Shown here piece by piece: positions 44,174-54,679 of a stretch of DNA of 64,000 bases. The position numbers were made by a program, and so were the translations under genes. Each line of letters starts with the position of its first letter. Positions within the stretch are counted from its first letter, which is position 1. This stretch comes from Conus ventricosus. Taxonomy: Eukaryota > Mollusca > Gastropoda > Neogastropoda > Conidae. The stretch is taken from assembly GCA_018398815.1 (NCBI GenBank), contig CM031595.1:139432059-139496058 (forward strand), given 5' to 3'. The notes below the pieces were generated by a model. It had not been told where the DNA came from. It ran no database searches and worked only from the letters and a program-made list of their open reading frames with translations.

Positions 44174-46334
44174 ACTTTAAAAATTAAATGAATCAAATAT
44201 AAATTTTTAGAACCCCAAATGGAAGCAAAATTTTGTAAAGGCGTTTTAAACCATAACTAGCAGTAAGACTATAACAAGTCAGAGTCAAGAGAAAAAGCTG
44301 AACAAACAGCTAGCTGTTGAAATAAATCACGGTGTAAAATTGGTAAAAAAGTTGAAATCATGCTTTCTGAATCACAAAAAAAAAGTAAATAGATGAAAAA
44401 GGGGGAAAAAAGTAGGCTTCAGATCTCAAGGAAATACTATAATGAACAGAGACCATGTTTACAAGGGCAGAAAGGGAGTACCTTTCATTTGTGCACCACA
44501 TGCAAGTCAACATTCTTCAACTTATTCTCTATCAGTCATGGCTGCCATGCTGATGAGAGTGCATGAACATGCATACACTTGTCTGTGCCTTATCACATAC
44601 GTTTGAATTTAGCCCGTTTTACAGATTCTTGAAGTTTCAGGTTCTTCCCAACTTTCAAGTTTTGGTAAGAAGGCATGTCCATCTCTCTGAGGTTATCAGA
44701 AGACTGTATCTGTCCAACCGTGTATGCGCATACCAGCATGTGTTGTGTCCCTGCATGTGCGTGTGCACGGGTGTATAGTATGTATGCTACATGTACCGTA
44801 TGCATGCATGCATGCGTGTGCGTGTGTGTGCGTGTGCGCGTGCATGTGCGTATGAGAGTGCGTGTGTGTGTGAGAGAGTGTGAAAGTGAGAGTGTGCACG
44901 AGTGTTTAAGTGTGCATGTGTGAGTGTGTACATGATGTAAAAACAAACACATGAAACATTTATGACTATTTTTCATCATTTTGGACTATATATCGCTAAT
45001 CACTGGCCATGGGATGAAGCCATGGTCTTCTTGTCGATAGCATTGCTGTGGGACTGTTTATCACTGAAGACTGAAGCCAGGATGATTTTACCCACACACT
45101 CCCCCCCCCCTCCCCCGCAACCCCTCCCTCCCCCGCAACCCCTCCCTCCCCCCCCCCACCCACCCCACCCCCAACTACCTTATCATTTGGATTTCACAAA
45201 ATGACGCTTTAGATTCCCCTTACAAGATTTGCCTGTGGTTATACACTTTCCAGTATACGGTGCTTCTTATGACATTGTCAATACATTTAGTTTCCTTCTT
45301 TATTGCCGAGAAAACAAGCAGTACCTTTATCCAATTATGTGAACAAAAAATGTTTCTCGTATGTCAAATACCTCAATTTTTACGTTATTTGAACTTATAC
45401 CCATGTCCTGCACATCTTGGCTTCTAACTTACGATTCTCAGCCGATTCTCACTCATAAGGATACCGATATTTATGATTCTTAGTCTGAGAAGACAGCATC
45501 TTGTAATGGCTTCATAACCTGTTCATGGAGACTATGGCATACCCCTTCAGCACAAACACCTCTCTCCAGGAAAAAAGAAATCCCAAATTTCCAACTAGTC
45601 TCATACTAACCACCTAAAACTGAGCGCATGAGTGTGCATGTAGGCATGCGTGCCTGGGTGTGCGTGCGTGTGTGGGTCCATTTCTGAACACTTCTATTCA
45701 ATGTACTATTCGAACATGCACAAACAAAAATAACGGTTCAAATTTAACTATTTTCCTTTATTATACTCTCTGTTAATTCACCAGTAGCTCTGTCATATGC
45801 ATAAGGAATCGCACCTGGGCAAGGGTTAACATAACATGGATCAACTCACCTGCTTCGACTTGTCCAGTGATTATTTTATACTGTACATTTCAATCAAGTC
45901 GTTTTTATTATTTACATTTCACTATCACTAAAAGATGCCTTTTTTTGTTAGCTTTTTCAAATACAGGTCAGTGAGGATAAAAAATTTTAAAAAATTTTTA
46001 ACTTGCGACTGCTGACGGTGTTTTAGTTTGTTGCGGTATAAAAAATATGTTTAAGAACATGACACTGGCAGCCGGAGAGAATTGTATTACAGTCTACTGA
46101 AAAAGGACAAAAGCCAGAGCCTAGAAGCATTTACCTTTCTTTCTGATCTTTATGATTCACATGGCAATATTCAATACTCCAGGATTTGACATTAATTAGG
46201 ATCCATGTGCACTATCATTCTACACTCTTTGTCAAAGTTTATGATCTTCATGTACACATGTGTGTAACTCCTTACAAATTTGTGAACGTAATAGGAAATT
46301 TTCCTTCCAAGATTATGTTTAACATATTTACTAT
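44174..46334 (-). other. TNRC6 intron segment
   Basis: AT-rich with TG-rich DNA (about 44805-44935) and a C-rich patch with CCCTCCCTCCCCCGCAACC repeats (45104-45171). No exon or transposon was recognised. Confidence 0.55.
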
Positions 46335-46608
46335 TGGCTCACTAATGCAATAAGCAACAGCGGTTTGCTATCCCTGCCTGGTACATAAAGTCCATACGGA
46401 CAAGAACCCGAAAGGGGCTTCATGTCTAGCGCATGCTCAGATCATTCTTCTTTTAGAGGTAACTGATATCCTGACAGAAATCCTACGAGAACCAGGAAGG
46501 TGGGGAGGACAGGAGGGACTTAGCGCAGTCAGAGCATACTACATTACCGAGATACACTTGGGGGTTTTCCGTAAGACCGCGGACTAGGTTACGGCCCTTA
46601 GTCAGCAC

Positions 46609-46830
46609 GTGTAAACTCAGCTCCAACATAGCGACGCGCAAGAAGCAAGGAGGCGAAGCCTGCAGCGCTATCGGTTGTTCAAACGCTCGCAACAAAATCG
46701 ATTGTGAAGGGCTGGCATTTTTTTCGTTTTCCAAAGGATGAAGAAAGGCATGTACAAACTTTATTGCATTTTATTAATTATTGGCAGAGTAAACCACGTA
46801 AGCAATACCGTATACGGTGTGGGACTATGC
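46609..46830 (+). pseudogene. THAP-domain relic
   Basis: In frame from 46639 the plus strand reads ATRKKQGGEACSAIGCSNAR, then CEGLAFF; after a one-base shift it continues FFRFPKDEERHVQTL. The layout C-x4-C followed by a phenylalanine-rich FxRFPKDxExR segment is the THAP signature (C2CH zinc finger). The expected start codon is ATA rather than ATG (ATAGCGACG). The frameshift and lost start make it a relic. The minus-strand frame here is a shadow. Confidence 0.6.
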
Positions 46831-47104
46831 ATCTGGTGCAACTTGAGTCTAGTCTAGATCAAGTTTATAGTATGACTATGAAGCCACATGGGCAGATTTT
46901 TAACAGTTTTTATATATATATGTAAGGAAAGAGCAATGCGCATACCTTGTTTCTTCTAGAAATCATTAAGCCTACTGGCTTATTTACAGTCCCGTTAGCT
47001 AAACAACTAGGCAGCGGGGAAAACCAGACCACGCATACCGTGCCCTCACATGGCCAGTGATGTTTATGTTGATAATGACAGTGCCGACACACGTGTTTCA
47101 TCAC

Positions 47105-47166
47105 CGAATCTCTCTCTGTCTCTCTCTCTGTCTCTCTCTCTTCTCTGTCTCTCTCTCTCTCTCTCT
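47105..47166. repeat. TC/TCTG microsatellite
   Basis: About 60 bp of (TC)n with TG interruptions, inside the inner element. Confidence 0.95.
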
Positions 47167-47231
47167 GCGTGCAGTTGCATGGCTTGTGTGTGTACAACCT
47201 TGAGTTAATCTGACAATAAATTGGTTTCAGT

Positions 47232-47233
<2 letters not shown>

Positions 47234-47321
<88 letters not shown>
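47234..47321. repeat. Compound (TG)n(AG)n microsatellite
   Basis: About 35 bp of TG followed by about 53 bp of AG, inside the inner element. Confidence 0.95.
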
Positions 47322-47324
<3 letters not shown>

Positions 47325-47787
47325 CCATTACTAACCCCCCTCCACCCCCAGCATACTCGTGTGTAAACCTACATGTATCAATGACCGTTTCATGTCTAGG
47401 CCTATCTCGTCGCAATGTCTATTTTGAGGTTGATGTGTGTATTTGAAATTGTGTGCTTCTTCTTTGCTCGTATTTTAAAGAAGACATTTTTTGCAAATTT
47501 TTGCAGACTGTTTGGAAAATGCAACCAGTTTTGTTTTAATCCATCTTGTATTGATGGCAGAACTTTTTTCTATGTTTTGTGGGATGAGACGGACTGCATT
47601 ACCCCCTCCCACCCCCCACCTCCACCCCTTTCATTATGCCATTGTTGGACGTTGTTATAAACTGACACAACACAATTAAAGTTTGATTTGGAGACAAATA
47701 AATGGTCTTTTTTTTTAATTTAGAACAAGCCACAAACTCTCTCTCTCTCTCTCCCCACCCCACCTTCACCCATCTTACCACAGTCAT

Positions 47788-47788
<1 letters not shown>

Positions 47789-47826
<38 letters not shown>
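47789..47826. repeat. CA microsatellite
   Basis: About 19 CA units. Confidence 0.95.
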
Positions 47827-47830
<4 letters not shown>

Positions 47831-48204
47831 TAAAAATACATGCGTATGCATGCACACATGCAGTGCACACACGCACCTACATGCACACGCACACAAACAC
47901 AAGGAGGGCCAAAAAATGTGTAGAGGCATTTGAATCTGTCGTCACAAACTGCTGAAGCAGTTCAAGGTAAAGTTATGACAACAAATGCGGCCCGACGGGC
48001 GTCGTTTTCATCACGGCAACGTTTTCACATAGCAGCCGCGAGCCTGCAGCCCGCGCCGACTAAGGGAGATAATCGACTGAACGGACTTGTAGGCTGTAAG
48101 AGGCAGTGTCGTATCTCGGTAATGTAGTATGCTCTGGCGCAGTGCCTCGTCCTACCCTTTAACCCCCAAAGAAGGGGAACCTGCATCTGTGACTCTGTCA
48201 TGGC

Positions 48205-48415
48205 AACCGAGATGTGTGCAGCAGAACCTCAGCTGAGCTGTACACAGGATGCAGGAACGGGATCGACAGAACCACAGCTGAGAATAAGAGTGGGGTGATG
48301 ACGGGCTTGCCGTTGCCTCAACAGAACCGCAGCCGAGTCTATCACCATGAGAATGTGAGGGGGGTGAGCATGGGCTTGCCCTCACCTCAACAGAATGGCA
48401 GCTGAGTTGAGGAGA
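48205..48415. repeat. Imperfect tandem repeat around CAGAACCNCAGCYGAG
   Basis: Four diverged copies of AGAACC-CAGC-GAG spaced by about 45-85 bp. Two are preceded by TGGGGTGATGACGGGCTTGCC-like and GGGTGAGCATGGGCTTGCCC-like segments. It lies in the right arm of the outer inverted-repeat element. Confidence 0.75.
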
Positions 48416-48800
48416 CCCCAGGAAAGAAAAAGAACAAGAAAGGAGAGAGAGAAATGAAGACAGAGGGCTTCCGTACACTAGAAAAAGCGCCTGCAAGTTG
48501 GAGAGATCAATAGACATCTTCCGAACCCTGGATTTGCCACTCAAACGCTTCACGTACGTTTCTCCCTTAAGCGAAATCATACACAAGAAGAACAAAATCA
48601 GCAGCAACAAACAATCGATTGCAAGAAAGAAAAAAAAAAATACTTAGCTCGGAGTGCACAAGGTTTGCAGGGAATATGGCTGCCGAGAAAAGAATGATTT
48701 GAGCATGCGCAAGGCCCCTTCCAGGTTCTTGTCCTAAGGACTGTATTTGTGTACGAGGCAGGGATAGCAAACCGCCATCGCTTATTGCATTAGTGAACCA

Positions 48801-49203
48801 CGGTATAGTATGTGTAATTAAAAACTTTTTTGCCCCCTTTTCCTTTCATATAGGTAGCAGTTGTTTTTTTTAACGGAAGAAAAAAATATATACAAGAAAG
48901 AATAAACGAGAGAGAGATAACAATATACAAGAAAGAATAAACAGTGGGCTAGAGGATTAAAAATAAAAACGATTACTGCCATTCAAATGCATGTATGTAA
49001 AAGTATGCTCCTTTGAAGTCGGAGTGTGGGTGCCCATGTGGCAGGGTAATCAAAAACAGTCACATGTAATGTTCTCATCCATAGCTGATGCATATGTACT
49101 ATAGTGTTCAAGTACTTTGGCTGTTAGGATTATCCCTGGAGTCTTTTAGCCATGGTACGACAACAACAACAAAGTATGCTTGCTAGAATGTTAGAAGCCT
49201 CAC
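48801..49203 (-). other. TNRC6 intron segment
   Basis: Short AT-rich stretch between the outer inverted-repeat element and the donor of the large GW exon. A short duplication (AATATACAAGAAAGAATAAAC-like, 48885-48945) is visible. Confidence 0.65.
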
Positions 49204-51194
49204 CTGTTCCTGCACATTTTCAAGCCAGATACTGGTTCCATCATCCGCTTTCTGGCCACTGGTGACAGGTTCACCCCAACCACTATTGCCACTCGAGCGT
49301 CCCATTCCAGCTCTGTTCCAAGGTTCTTCGGTCTTGGGGTAGGGGGATCCAGCTCCTGGATTCCAGCCTTGAGATTTAGGATTTGGGTCATTCCAATACA
49401 GCGAAGGGTCACTGCCATTCCCTGATCCACTGTTGCTTGTAATATTCATATTGTTCATTCCTGCCATCATCATGCTCATATTGTTTGCAGCTCCTCCCAT
49501 GCCCATGTTTCCTGGCATTCCACTACCATTGCCCATGCTCATGTTACCCCCGTTGCCAGGCATAGGCATATTCATATTGCCTACCATGCCATTGCCACTT
49601 CCAATGCCCATGCTGCTGCCTCCCATTCTCATGGCAGGATTTCCCATACCAAGATTACTGTTTCCCATTCCCATGTTGCCACTCCCCATGGACATATTAC
49701 TGCTTCCCATATTCATGCTTCCACTTCCCATTCCCATATTATTGCCTGGGTTCATTCCACTGCCACCTCCTCCCATGCTGGCAGGCCCTATTCCACTACT
49801 GGAGACAATGCGTCGTGAATTGGCTGACTGAAGGGCAGGGTCCTCCCAAGTTCCAACATCTGTGTCCTGCCCATTCCAAGCCATATTGTGCTCTGGCGGT
49901 GGTTCATTCCAAGAACCAGTTTCAGTGGCACCTCCCCACAATTTGTTGGATGACTGTTGCTGACTTTCTCCACCCCAGGTGCTAATGGTCTTTTCTGGTG
50001 TGGGATTATTCACATTCATAACAGGGTTGCTAGTTCTACCTCCGCCCCAGTCACCAACACTCATGTTGGGTTTGGGGGGCATATTCCAAGAATTCGGTAT
50101 TTTTTCTGCAAAAACACCTCCTCCACCAGCTGCCCCACCACCCCATGCCCCTGGGTTGGCACGTGATGTTTCCCAGATATCCGTACCTTTATCATTCCAC
50201 ATTGTTGAAGGTGTCATCTCACTGGTGTCTACAGATGTCTTTCGACTACTTTTAGGTGCAATTGATTCAATATCCCATGCAGTATCCTGACGAATAGGGC
50301 GGGTTCCCCAACCTTCATTACTATTAATGGCTCGGTGGATTTCTTCTTCTTTCGCAGACATCACTCCCTCTTTAAAACCACCAACAATAGGCTTTTTCTC
50401 TGTGGGTGCAGCCCGAGCAAAAGAAAGGTCACCAGGATTACCACCACCAACTGGCTGGCTGTCAACACTGCTATTCCACCCCGTTTTCATTTTCCAACCA
50501 ACACCTGGTGGGGGCGCGGTCTTGTCAATGGCAAGGTTGGCCAATCCTGCAGCTATGTCCATTTTGCCAGACTCGGTCAATGTTCCTGCTTTAGTGTTGA
50601 TTCCTTCTTTGTTTATGCTGCTGCTACCAATAGATGGCGACGAGGTACTGGCATCAGACACTTGAGAAAAATCACGCATCCCGAAGGATTTGTTTTGCCA
50701 AGGCATGGTGCTGGTCCCTAAAGTTCCCATCCCTTGATTGTTGGAACAGCCACTAAGAAGAACTGATGTATTGCCTGATGCATTGTTTGCTTGAGACTGG
50801 GTAAGACTTCCAGGCAATGAGGCACCATTTTGACTTGTAGGAGATAAGCCCCAGCTACCAGCTGAAGCTGATCCATTACTGCTCAGACTATCAGCCATAC
50901 TGCTGGCCCCAATTTGTGTTTTATGTCCTTGATTATCAGGAGCCACTGAAGATCCCCATGTGGAGTTGTTAGCTGAAGATGTAGAGCTTAAGCCACTCCA
51001 AAGACTGGAGTCTAGTCCAACAGCAGAAGAGCTGGGCCCCCACGAAACTGATGCCATCTTACTCGAACTTTGTGTTTTGTCCCGATTACTGGAGTTGGCA
51101 GCACCTGAACTGGCAATTACACTCCCTGATTTGGAAGCACCACCGAGCTCTGAAGTATTCTCTGCTTTCTGCAAGCTGGACTGCAAAACATTAC
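49204..51194 (-). CDS. TNRC6: TNRC6-like gene, large GW-repeat (Argonaute-binding) exon
   Basis: A 1991-bp exon with acceptor TTTCAATTTCAG and donor CAGGAACAG then GTGAGG. It starts with two bases completing a Cys codon and ends in phase 0. About 663 codons carry 24 tryptophans, mostly in GW, WG or W-N/D/E contexts. About residue 285-310 is the conserved block EEEIHRAINSNEGWGTRPIR followed by QDTAWDIE, the best-known Argonaute-binding motif of the family. After about residue 465 comes a long Met/Gly/Asn/Ser run (GMGSGSMNMGSSNMSMGSGN-like, to about residue 590), then SLYWNDPNPKSQGWN and more GW motifs. The 667-codon open frame extends slightly into the intron; splicing removes LLTF. Confidence 0.95.
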
Positions 51195-51437
51195 CTGAAA
51201 TTGAAAGGTTGCCAATTACAATGTGTTTTGCTTTTCAAAAACATTCCCTACGAATTACTTTGAAGCGACCACAGATCATACCAAACATTACCATATCAAT
51301 AACATCAAGGAATTACTTTGAAGCGACCACAGATGATACCTAACATTACTGTATCAATCACATCAATACCACAGATCATGCTGAACATTATATCAATCAA
51401 TCAATACCACTGTTGTGGACTGGTCCTCATATAATAT
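51195..51437 (-). other. TNRC6 intron with short tandem repeat
   Basis: Contains GAATTACTTTGAAGCGACCA twice (about 51250 and 51310) within a roughly 60-bp imperfect tandem repeat. Confidence 0.75.
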
Positions 51438-52379
51438 CAGGGATGAGAACAGATTTTTAAAAAGCAGAGGAGATTTTCTGTTCGGGGTCTGGGGGCAGCA
51501 TTTTTTTAATATATAAAGAAAAATCCACATTTAAAACCATCAAAATATGTTTCTAGCCTTCAATTCAAACCTCAAATTCTGAGGGTTTTTTTTGTTTTTT
51601 TTTGTTTGTTTTTGTTTTTTTTGTCAAACATGCAAATGGATTTAATACAGGGCTCTCTGCGTTTGTGGCTGGTCGATTTACGTAAGAAATGGGTTTTTCC
51701 GAAAATTACCTGCCCTTGGCCCCGGTTCTATTATTAGTAACTAGACGTCTAGGTTTTGTTTCACAACATAAAGTCAAATGACGAATGTTTCAGCTAACTG
51801 AGATAGTTTGACCATTGCAAATGAATGATAAAATATAACAAAGAAGAGAGCAAAATCACCAACAGCTTACTTTCCAAAGTTTAATTGTTCTTCAATGCAG
51901 CGACACGCTGCCTGTGAACCAGGCGTTTCATGTGGTCAGCAATCGTAATGAAGCCACGACTTCCGAAGCTGATTTTCTTGTTGCAAGCTAGACATAACGC
52001 CTGCTCGTCACTGCTTTTGCATATGCTATCTCTAACTCTACTCCCACACACACCTCTTCCTCGAGCCAGTTTTCTTTCCAACGGTTGGGATTTTTTTTTT
52101 TTTTTTTTTTTTTGCGATTTCGTTCGACGCCATGAATCACAGATGACACTCGGTCGATCGGCGCTGTAAGCGGATGTGCAGTGGTTGGCCGAGTCAACCG
52201 AATAAAAACCAGCCCATTTGGGTATAAGCCTAGAGTAATCTCGCCGGAGGCGTCTCGCCGAGATTGGGAGCAAAGAAAATCGCGATAGCTTTTTTTTTTC
52301 CCCGGCGGAGATTTTTTCAAACGGCGGACTTTTTCCACATACTTTTCTTCCCCTTTGGTACTCGTTTTTCCTACCTCTG
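51438..52379 (-). mobile_element. BED-finger hAT-like transposon, boundaries approximate
   Basis: The left end CAGGGATGAGAACAG (51438) and the complement of the right end (CAGAGGTAGGAAAAAC, from 52379) are similar. The right subterminal part contains GGCGGA words, as does the element at 25553-27541. No target duplication was found, so the ends may be slightly misplaced. It encodes a BED finger on the minus strand and no catalytic domain. Confidence 0.6.
51881..52273 (-). CDS. BED-finger transposase N-terminus, diverged
   Basis: A 130-codon frame whose second half reads QALCLACNKKISFGSRGFIT, IADH and MKRLVH, a C-x2-C-x16-H-x5-H finger closely resembling the one at 43.8 kb. The first half contains a lysine run from a poly-T tract (52090-52113), which has probably shifted the frame relative to the ancestral WxW segment. 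It ends at LKNN, with no catalytic domain. Confidence 0.6.
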   Translation of the reverse strand: MLPISARRLRRDYSRLIPKWAGFYSVDSANHCTSAYSADRPSVICDSWRRTKSQKKKKKKKSQPLERKLARGRGVCGSRVRDSICKSSDEQALCLACNKKISFGSRGFITIADHMKRLVHRQRVAALKNN

Positions 52380-53096
52380 CAAGTCAGGATATTTTGTAGG
52401 AAATACTTGGATCTGAGGAGAGTTCTCTAGCCTGAGTTTACACTCTGAGCAATGAACAATGCAGCTTGCAGACCCATGACCATGCCCTTGCTCAACAATT
52501 GAACAGACAAGAACTTGGAAGGCACACTTCAAATTCTAAATATTTGAACTTTAGTCAGATTTACTCCATTGCCAACAAGTCTCTTGTGCACAATATGAAG
52601 ACTTTTCAAAGACTTGGTCTCTGAGGCAAGGTATCTAAGACTGAAAGAATAGAGCATTAAAAAAAACTTGGAAGGCAAAACAAAGAATATGAATGCACCA
52701 TACTACTGGTAGTAAACAGTTTTCAAATGGTGCAGAAAAAATGCTTATCGATCAGCCAATATCCGATTTAAAGAAATAATTTAATTACCCTTCAGAGGCT
52801 GCAGCTATAAAATGAGAAACTTTTTGAAAGTACGCTCCATCATTTTCTTAACTCAATGTTTTAAGTTCCATTAGCTAATGACCACTGGTTTTACCCACTG
52901 AAGAACAGAACCACTGACTTTACTCACACACATTTGCGGATCGACTGAATATACTTCCAAGAAAGAACTAGCAAACTGCTTTATACTAGGCTTTTTTTTT
53001 TTTTAAGAACAGAAGTTGAATTTCTTAATTTTTTCTTAATTTTCAAATGTTTTAATTATCCCAATCATGTAAAGTCTTGACAGATACAGCTCAAGC
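52380..53096 (-). other. TNRC6 intron segment
   Basis: AT-rich, no recognisable element or exon. Confidence 0.6.
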
Positions 53097-53100
53097 TTAA

Positions 53101-53777
53101 CCCTCTTGACAGCGGAGCGCCCGCTAGCGCCCAACCGGAAATCACACAGCCAAAACGCTGAGCGCCTGCCAGCGCCCGGTAAAACACGTGGCAACAATGG
53201 GCGCCGCCATATTTCTCGTAGAAAAGGAAGTCTCGCGAGAACGTGACTTCCTTCTTCCTGTGGCCATTTACTTCCGTTTGCAAAAAACCGCGAGTCGATA
53301 CGTGCCGTAGTTCTCGAGTTACGAATTTTTAAAGTTTTGTGGTCGAAATGCTGTTTTTCGCCATCGCTAACATTGATTTCTGCTGTTCTATAACGAGATC
53401 TAGTGATGAAGATACTGTGATTTGTAGGATTTTAGGGCATAACACTTAGTGAAAGTGCTGGGTAATGAAGCTTAGAGTGACCTAGATTTCGATTGGGATG
53501 ATGTTCCAGGTATGATTCGGAAAAGTTCTGAAGAAGATTCCCCCCCCCCCCCCCCCCCCCCCCGAGTAAATGGCTCAAATGTGATATTCTTCAAACTTAT
53601 GATGTAGCAACATATATATTCGTAGGACTTTTAAAAATTATTTTCATTTGACTATTTCCTTTCCTCTCTTTTAAATTAATTTTTTAATTGGGTAACCATG
53701 TTCAAATTACGGAGTTACTTACCTTGCCGACGGTTTTTCGGCGTAACTAAGCTAAGGTAAGTACATGCAAAAGAGGG
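53101..53777 (+). mobile_element. piggyBac-like non-autonomous element, TTAA-flanked
   Basis: TTAA lies at 53097-53100 and 53778-53781. The ends begin CCCTCTTGAC and, in complement, CCCTCTTTTGC. The interior has an acidic coding relic (SDLDFDWDDVPGMI and KSSEEDSP, plus strand near 53470-53545), as expected for a piggyBac N-terminus, and a 24-base C run (53540-53563). The left part is GC-rich with AGCGCC repeats. Confidence 0.75.
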
Positions 53778-53781
53778 TTAA

Positions 53782-54042
53782 GCCTCAGTCGGCAAAGGTC
53801 AAGTCAATCCTGAAGTTTCATTTTCAAATTTGCCACTGAATTTTTACTCTAAAATTGTGTCTTTGTTCAGGTGATGCAAAAAAGCTATTGATTTTTTTCT
53901 AGAACCTTTTAGATGGTCAATGGAATTTCAAAACAATGAAATTTATACACATTTATGGATCACCAGAATCAAATCTAGACGTGTACATGGTTAACTATTT
54001 CTATTATTTTTTATGAAAATAAACTGTTAAAAATGGCCATCA
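53782..54042 (-). other. TNRC6 intron segment
   Basis: Short AT-rich stretch between two transposons; nothing visible. Confidence 0.6.
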
Positions 54043-54677
54043 CAGGCCTGCCTACCCCGATTTCCAGATTTCAGGGGCAGAATTATCAAATTTCAGGGAC
54101 ACAGACTGAATGTCAGGGACGCATATAGCAACACAGAAAATGACATGTTTGCTGCTGTAGTGCCATAACTAGTTATTATTCATATATGTAAGAAACTTTC
54201 ATGAAAGAATACTTTTCAGTATATTTTTCATTGAAGCTAGTCGCACGTTTAGCTTTCTTCGATGCTTCGCGGTTTTTTTTCTTCTTCACCACCGAAACTT
54301 TGCTGTCGCTTGGACGCCATCTTTGATTTTTTTGAAAGGGGGGGTTGAACTGTGTTGCGCATGCGCACAGCGCACCTCTACTATGAAGACAGTCGAAGCG
54401 AAGCGTGCCGAAGTGTTCAAATGCTGGTGCCCTCGGTGGCCCAAACTCGATCACATAACCAAGGCTTTCGGGCCGCAAGGGTGGTAGCCTTCCCGAAAAT
54501 CGCCGCATCAGATTGTATGGAGTTTCTATGTACAGGTGCTCGATTTTTTTTTTTTTTTTTAAACTTAGATTTTTTTTCCGGGACGCAGCTTAAACTCGAG
54601 GGACATGCGGGATTTATTGCCTTTTTTTTTTTTTTTGCGGGACAATCCCGCGAATTCCGGGACGGTAGGCAGGCCTG
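54043..54677 (-). mobile_element. hAT-like transposon with 6-bp target duplication, flank split by a LINE
   Basis: Terminal inverted repeat CAGGCCTGCCTACC at 54043 and its complement ending at 54677. The left flank is CCATCA (54037-54042). The right flank is CC and then, after the LINE inserted at this point, ATCA (57955-57960 reads CCATCA). Removing the LINE and one copy of its duplication restores a perfect 6-bp CCATCA duplication. It holds a relic of a BED-type transposase N-terminus on the minus strand. Confidence 0.85.
54176..54320 (-). pseudogene. hAT transposase N-terminal relic
   Basis: ATG at 54320 starts MASKRQQSFG, then a stop. A second frame reads VSVVKKKKNREASKKAKRAT and SFNEKYTEKYSFMKVS, the lysine-rich linker and the F-x-W/Y-E-x-Y-F/SF motif that precede the BED finger in hAT transposases. 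The finger itself is absent. The same MASKR start is used by the element at 57978. Confidence 0.55.
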
Positions 54678-54679
54678 CC

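Larger units (their letters stand above)
46506..48153 (+). mobile_element. Inner inverted-repeat element with THAP relic
   Basis: Nested inside the outer element. The left arm (46506-46555) and the reverse complement of the right arm (48108-48153) share AGAGCATACTACATTACCGA and flanking blocks GGAC and GCGCAG. The left part encodes a THAP-like zinc finger. THAP domains occur in P-element and Kolobok transposases, but no catalytic domain is visible. The interior is mostly CT, TG/AG and CA microsatellite. Confidence 0.7.
46335..48800. mobile_element. Outer element with about 110-bp terminal inverted repeats
   Basis: The left arm (46335-46450) and the reverse complement of the right arm (48690-48800) align over roughly 110 bp with moderate divergence, both starting near CACTAATGCAATAAGC and sharing GCGGTTTGCTATCCCTGCCT. 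No convincing target duplication was found. The internal part left after removing the inner element (46506-48153) has no transposase, so the superfamily is undecided. Confidence 0.75.

Noticed and set aside
46483..46734. Minus-strand frame of 83 codons
   Set aside because: Shadow of the THAP relic on the plus strand.
46335..48800. Assignment of the outer element to CACTA/EnSpm from its CACTA-like start
   Set aside because: No 3-bp target duplication and no transposase; the repeats are far longer than typical CACTA termini.
49433..50721. Plus-strand frames of 60-132 codons opposite the large GW exon
   Set aside because: Shadows of the minus-strand coding sequence with no splice context or motifs; the hydrophobic MLPLPM pattern mirrors the Met/Gly repeats.
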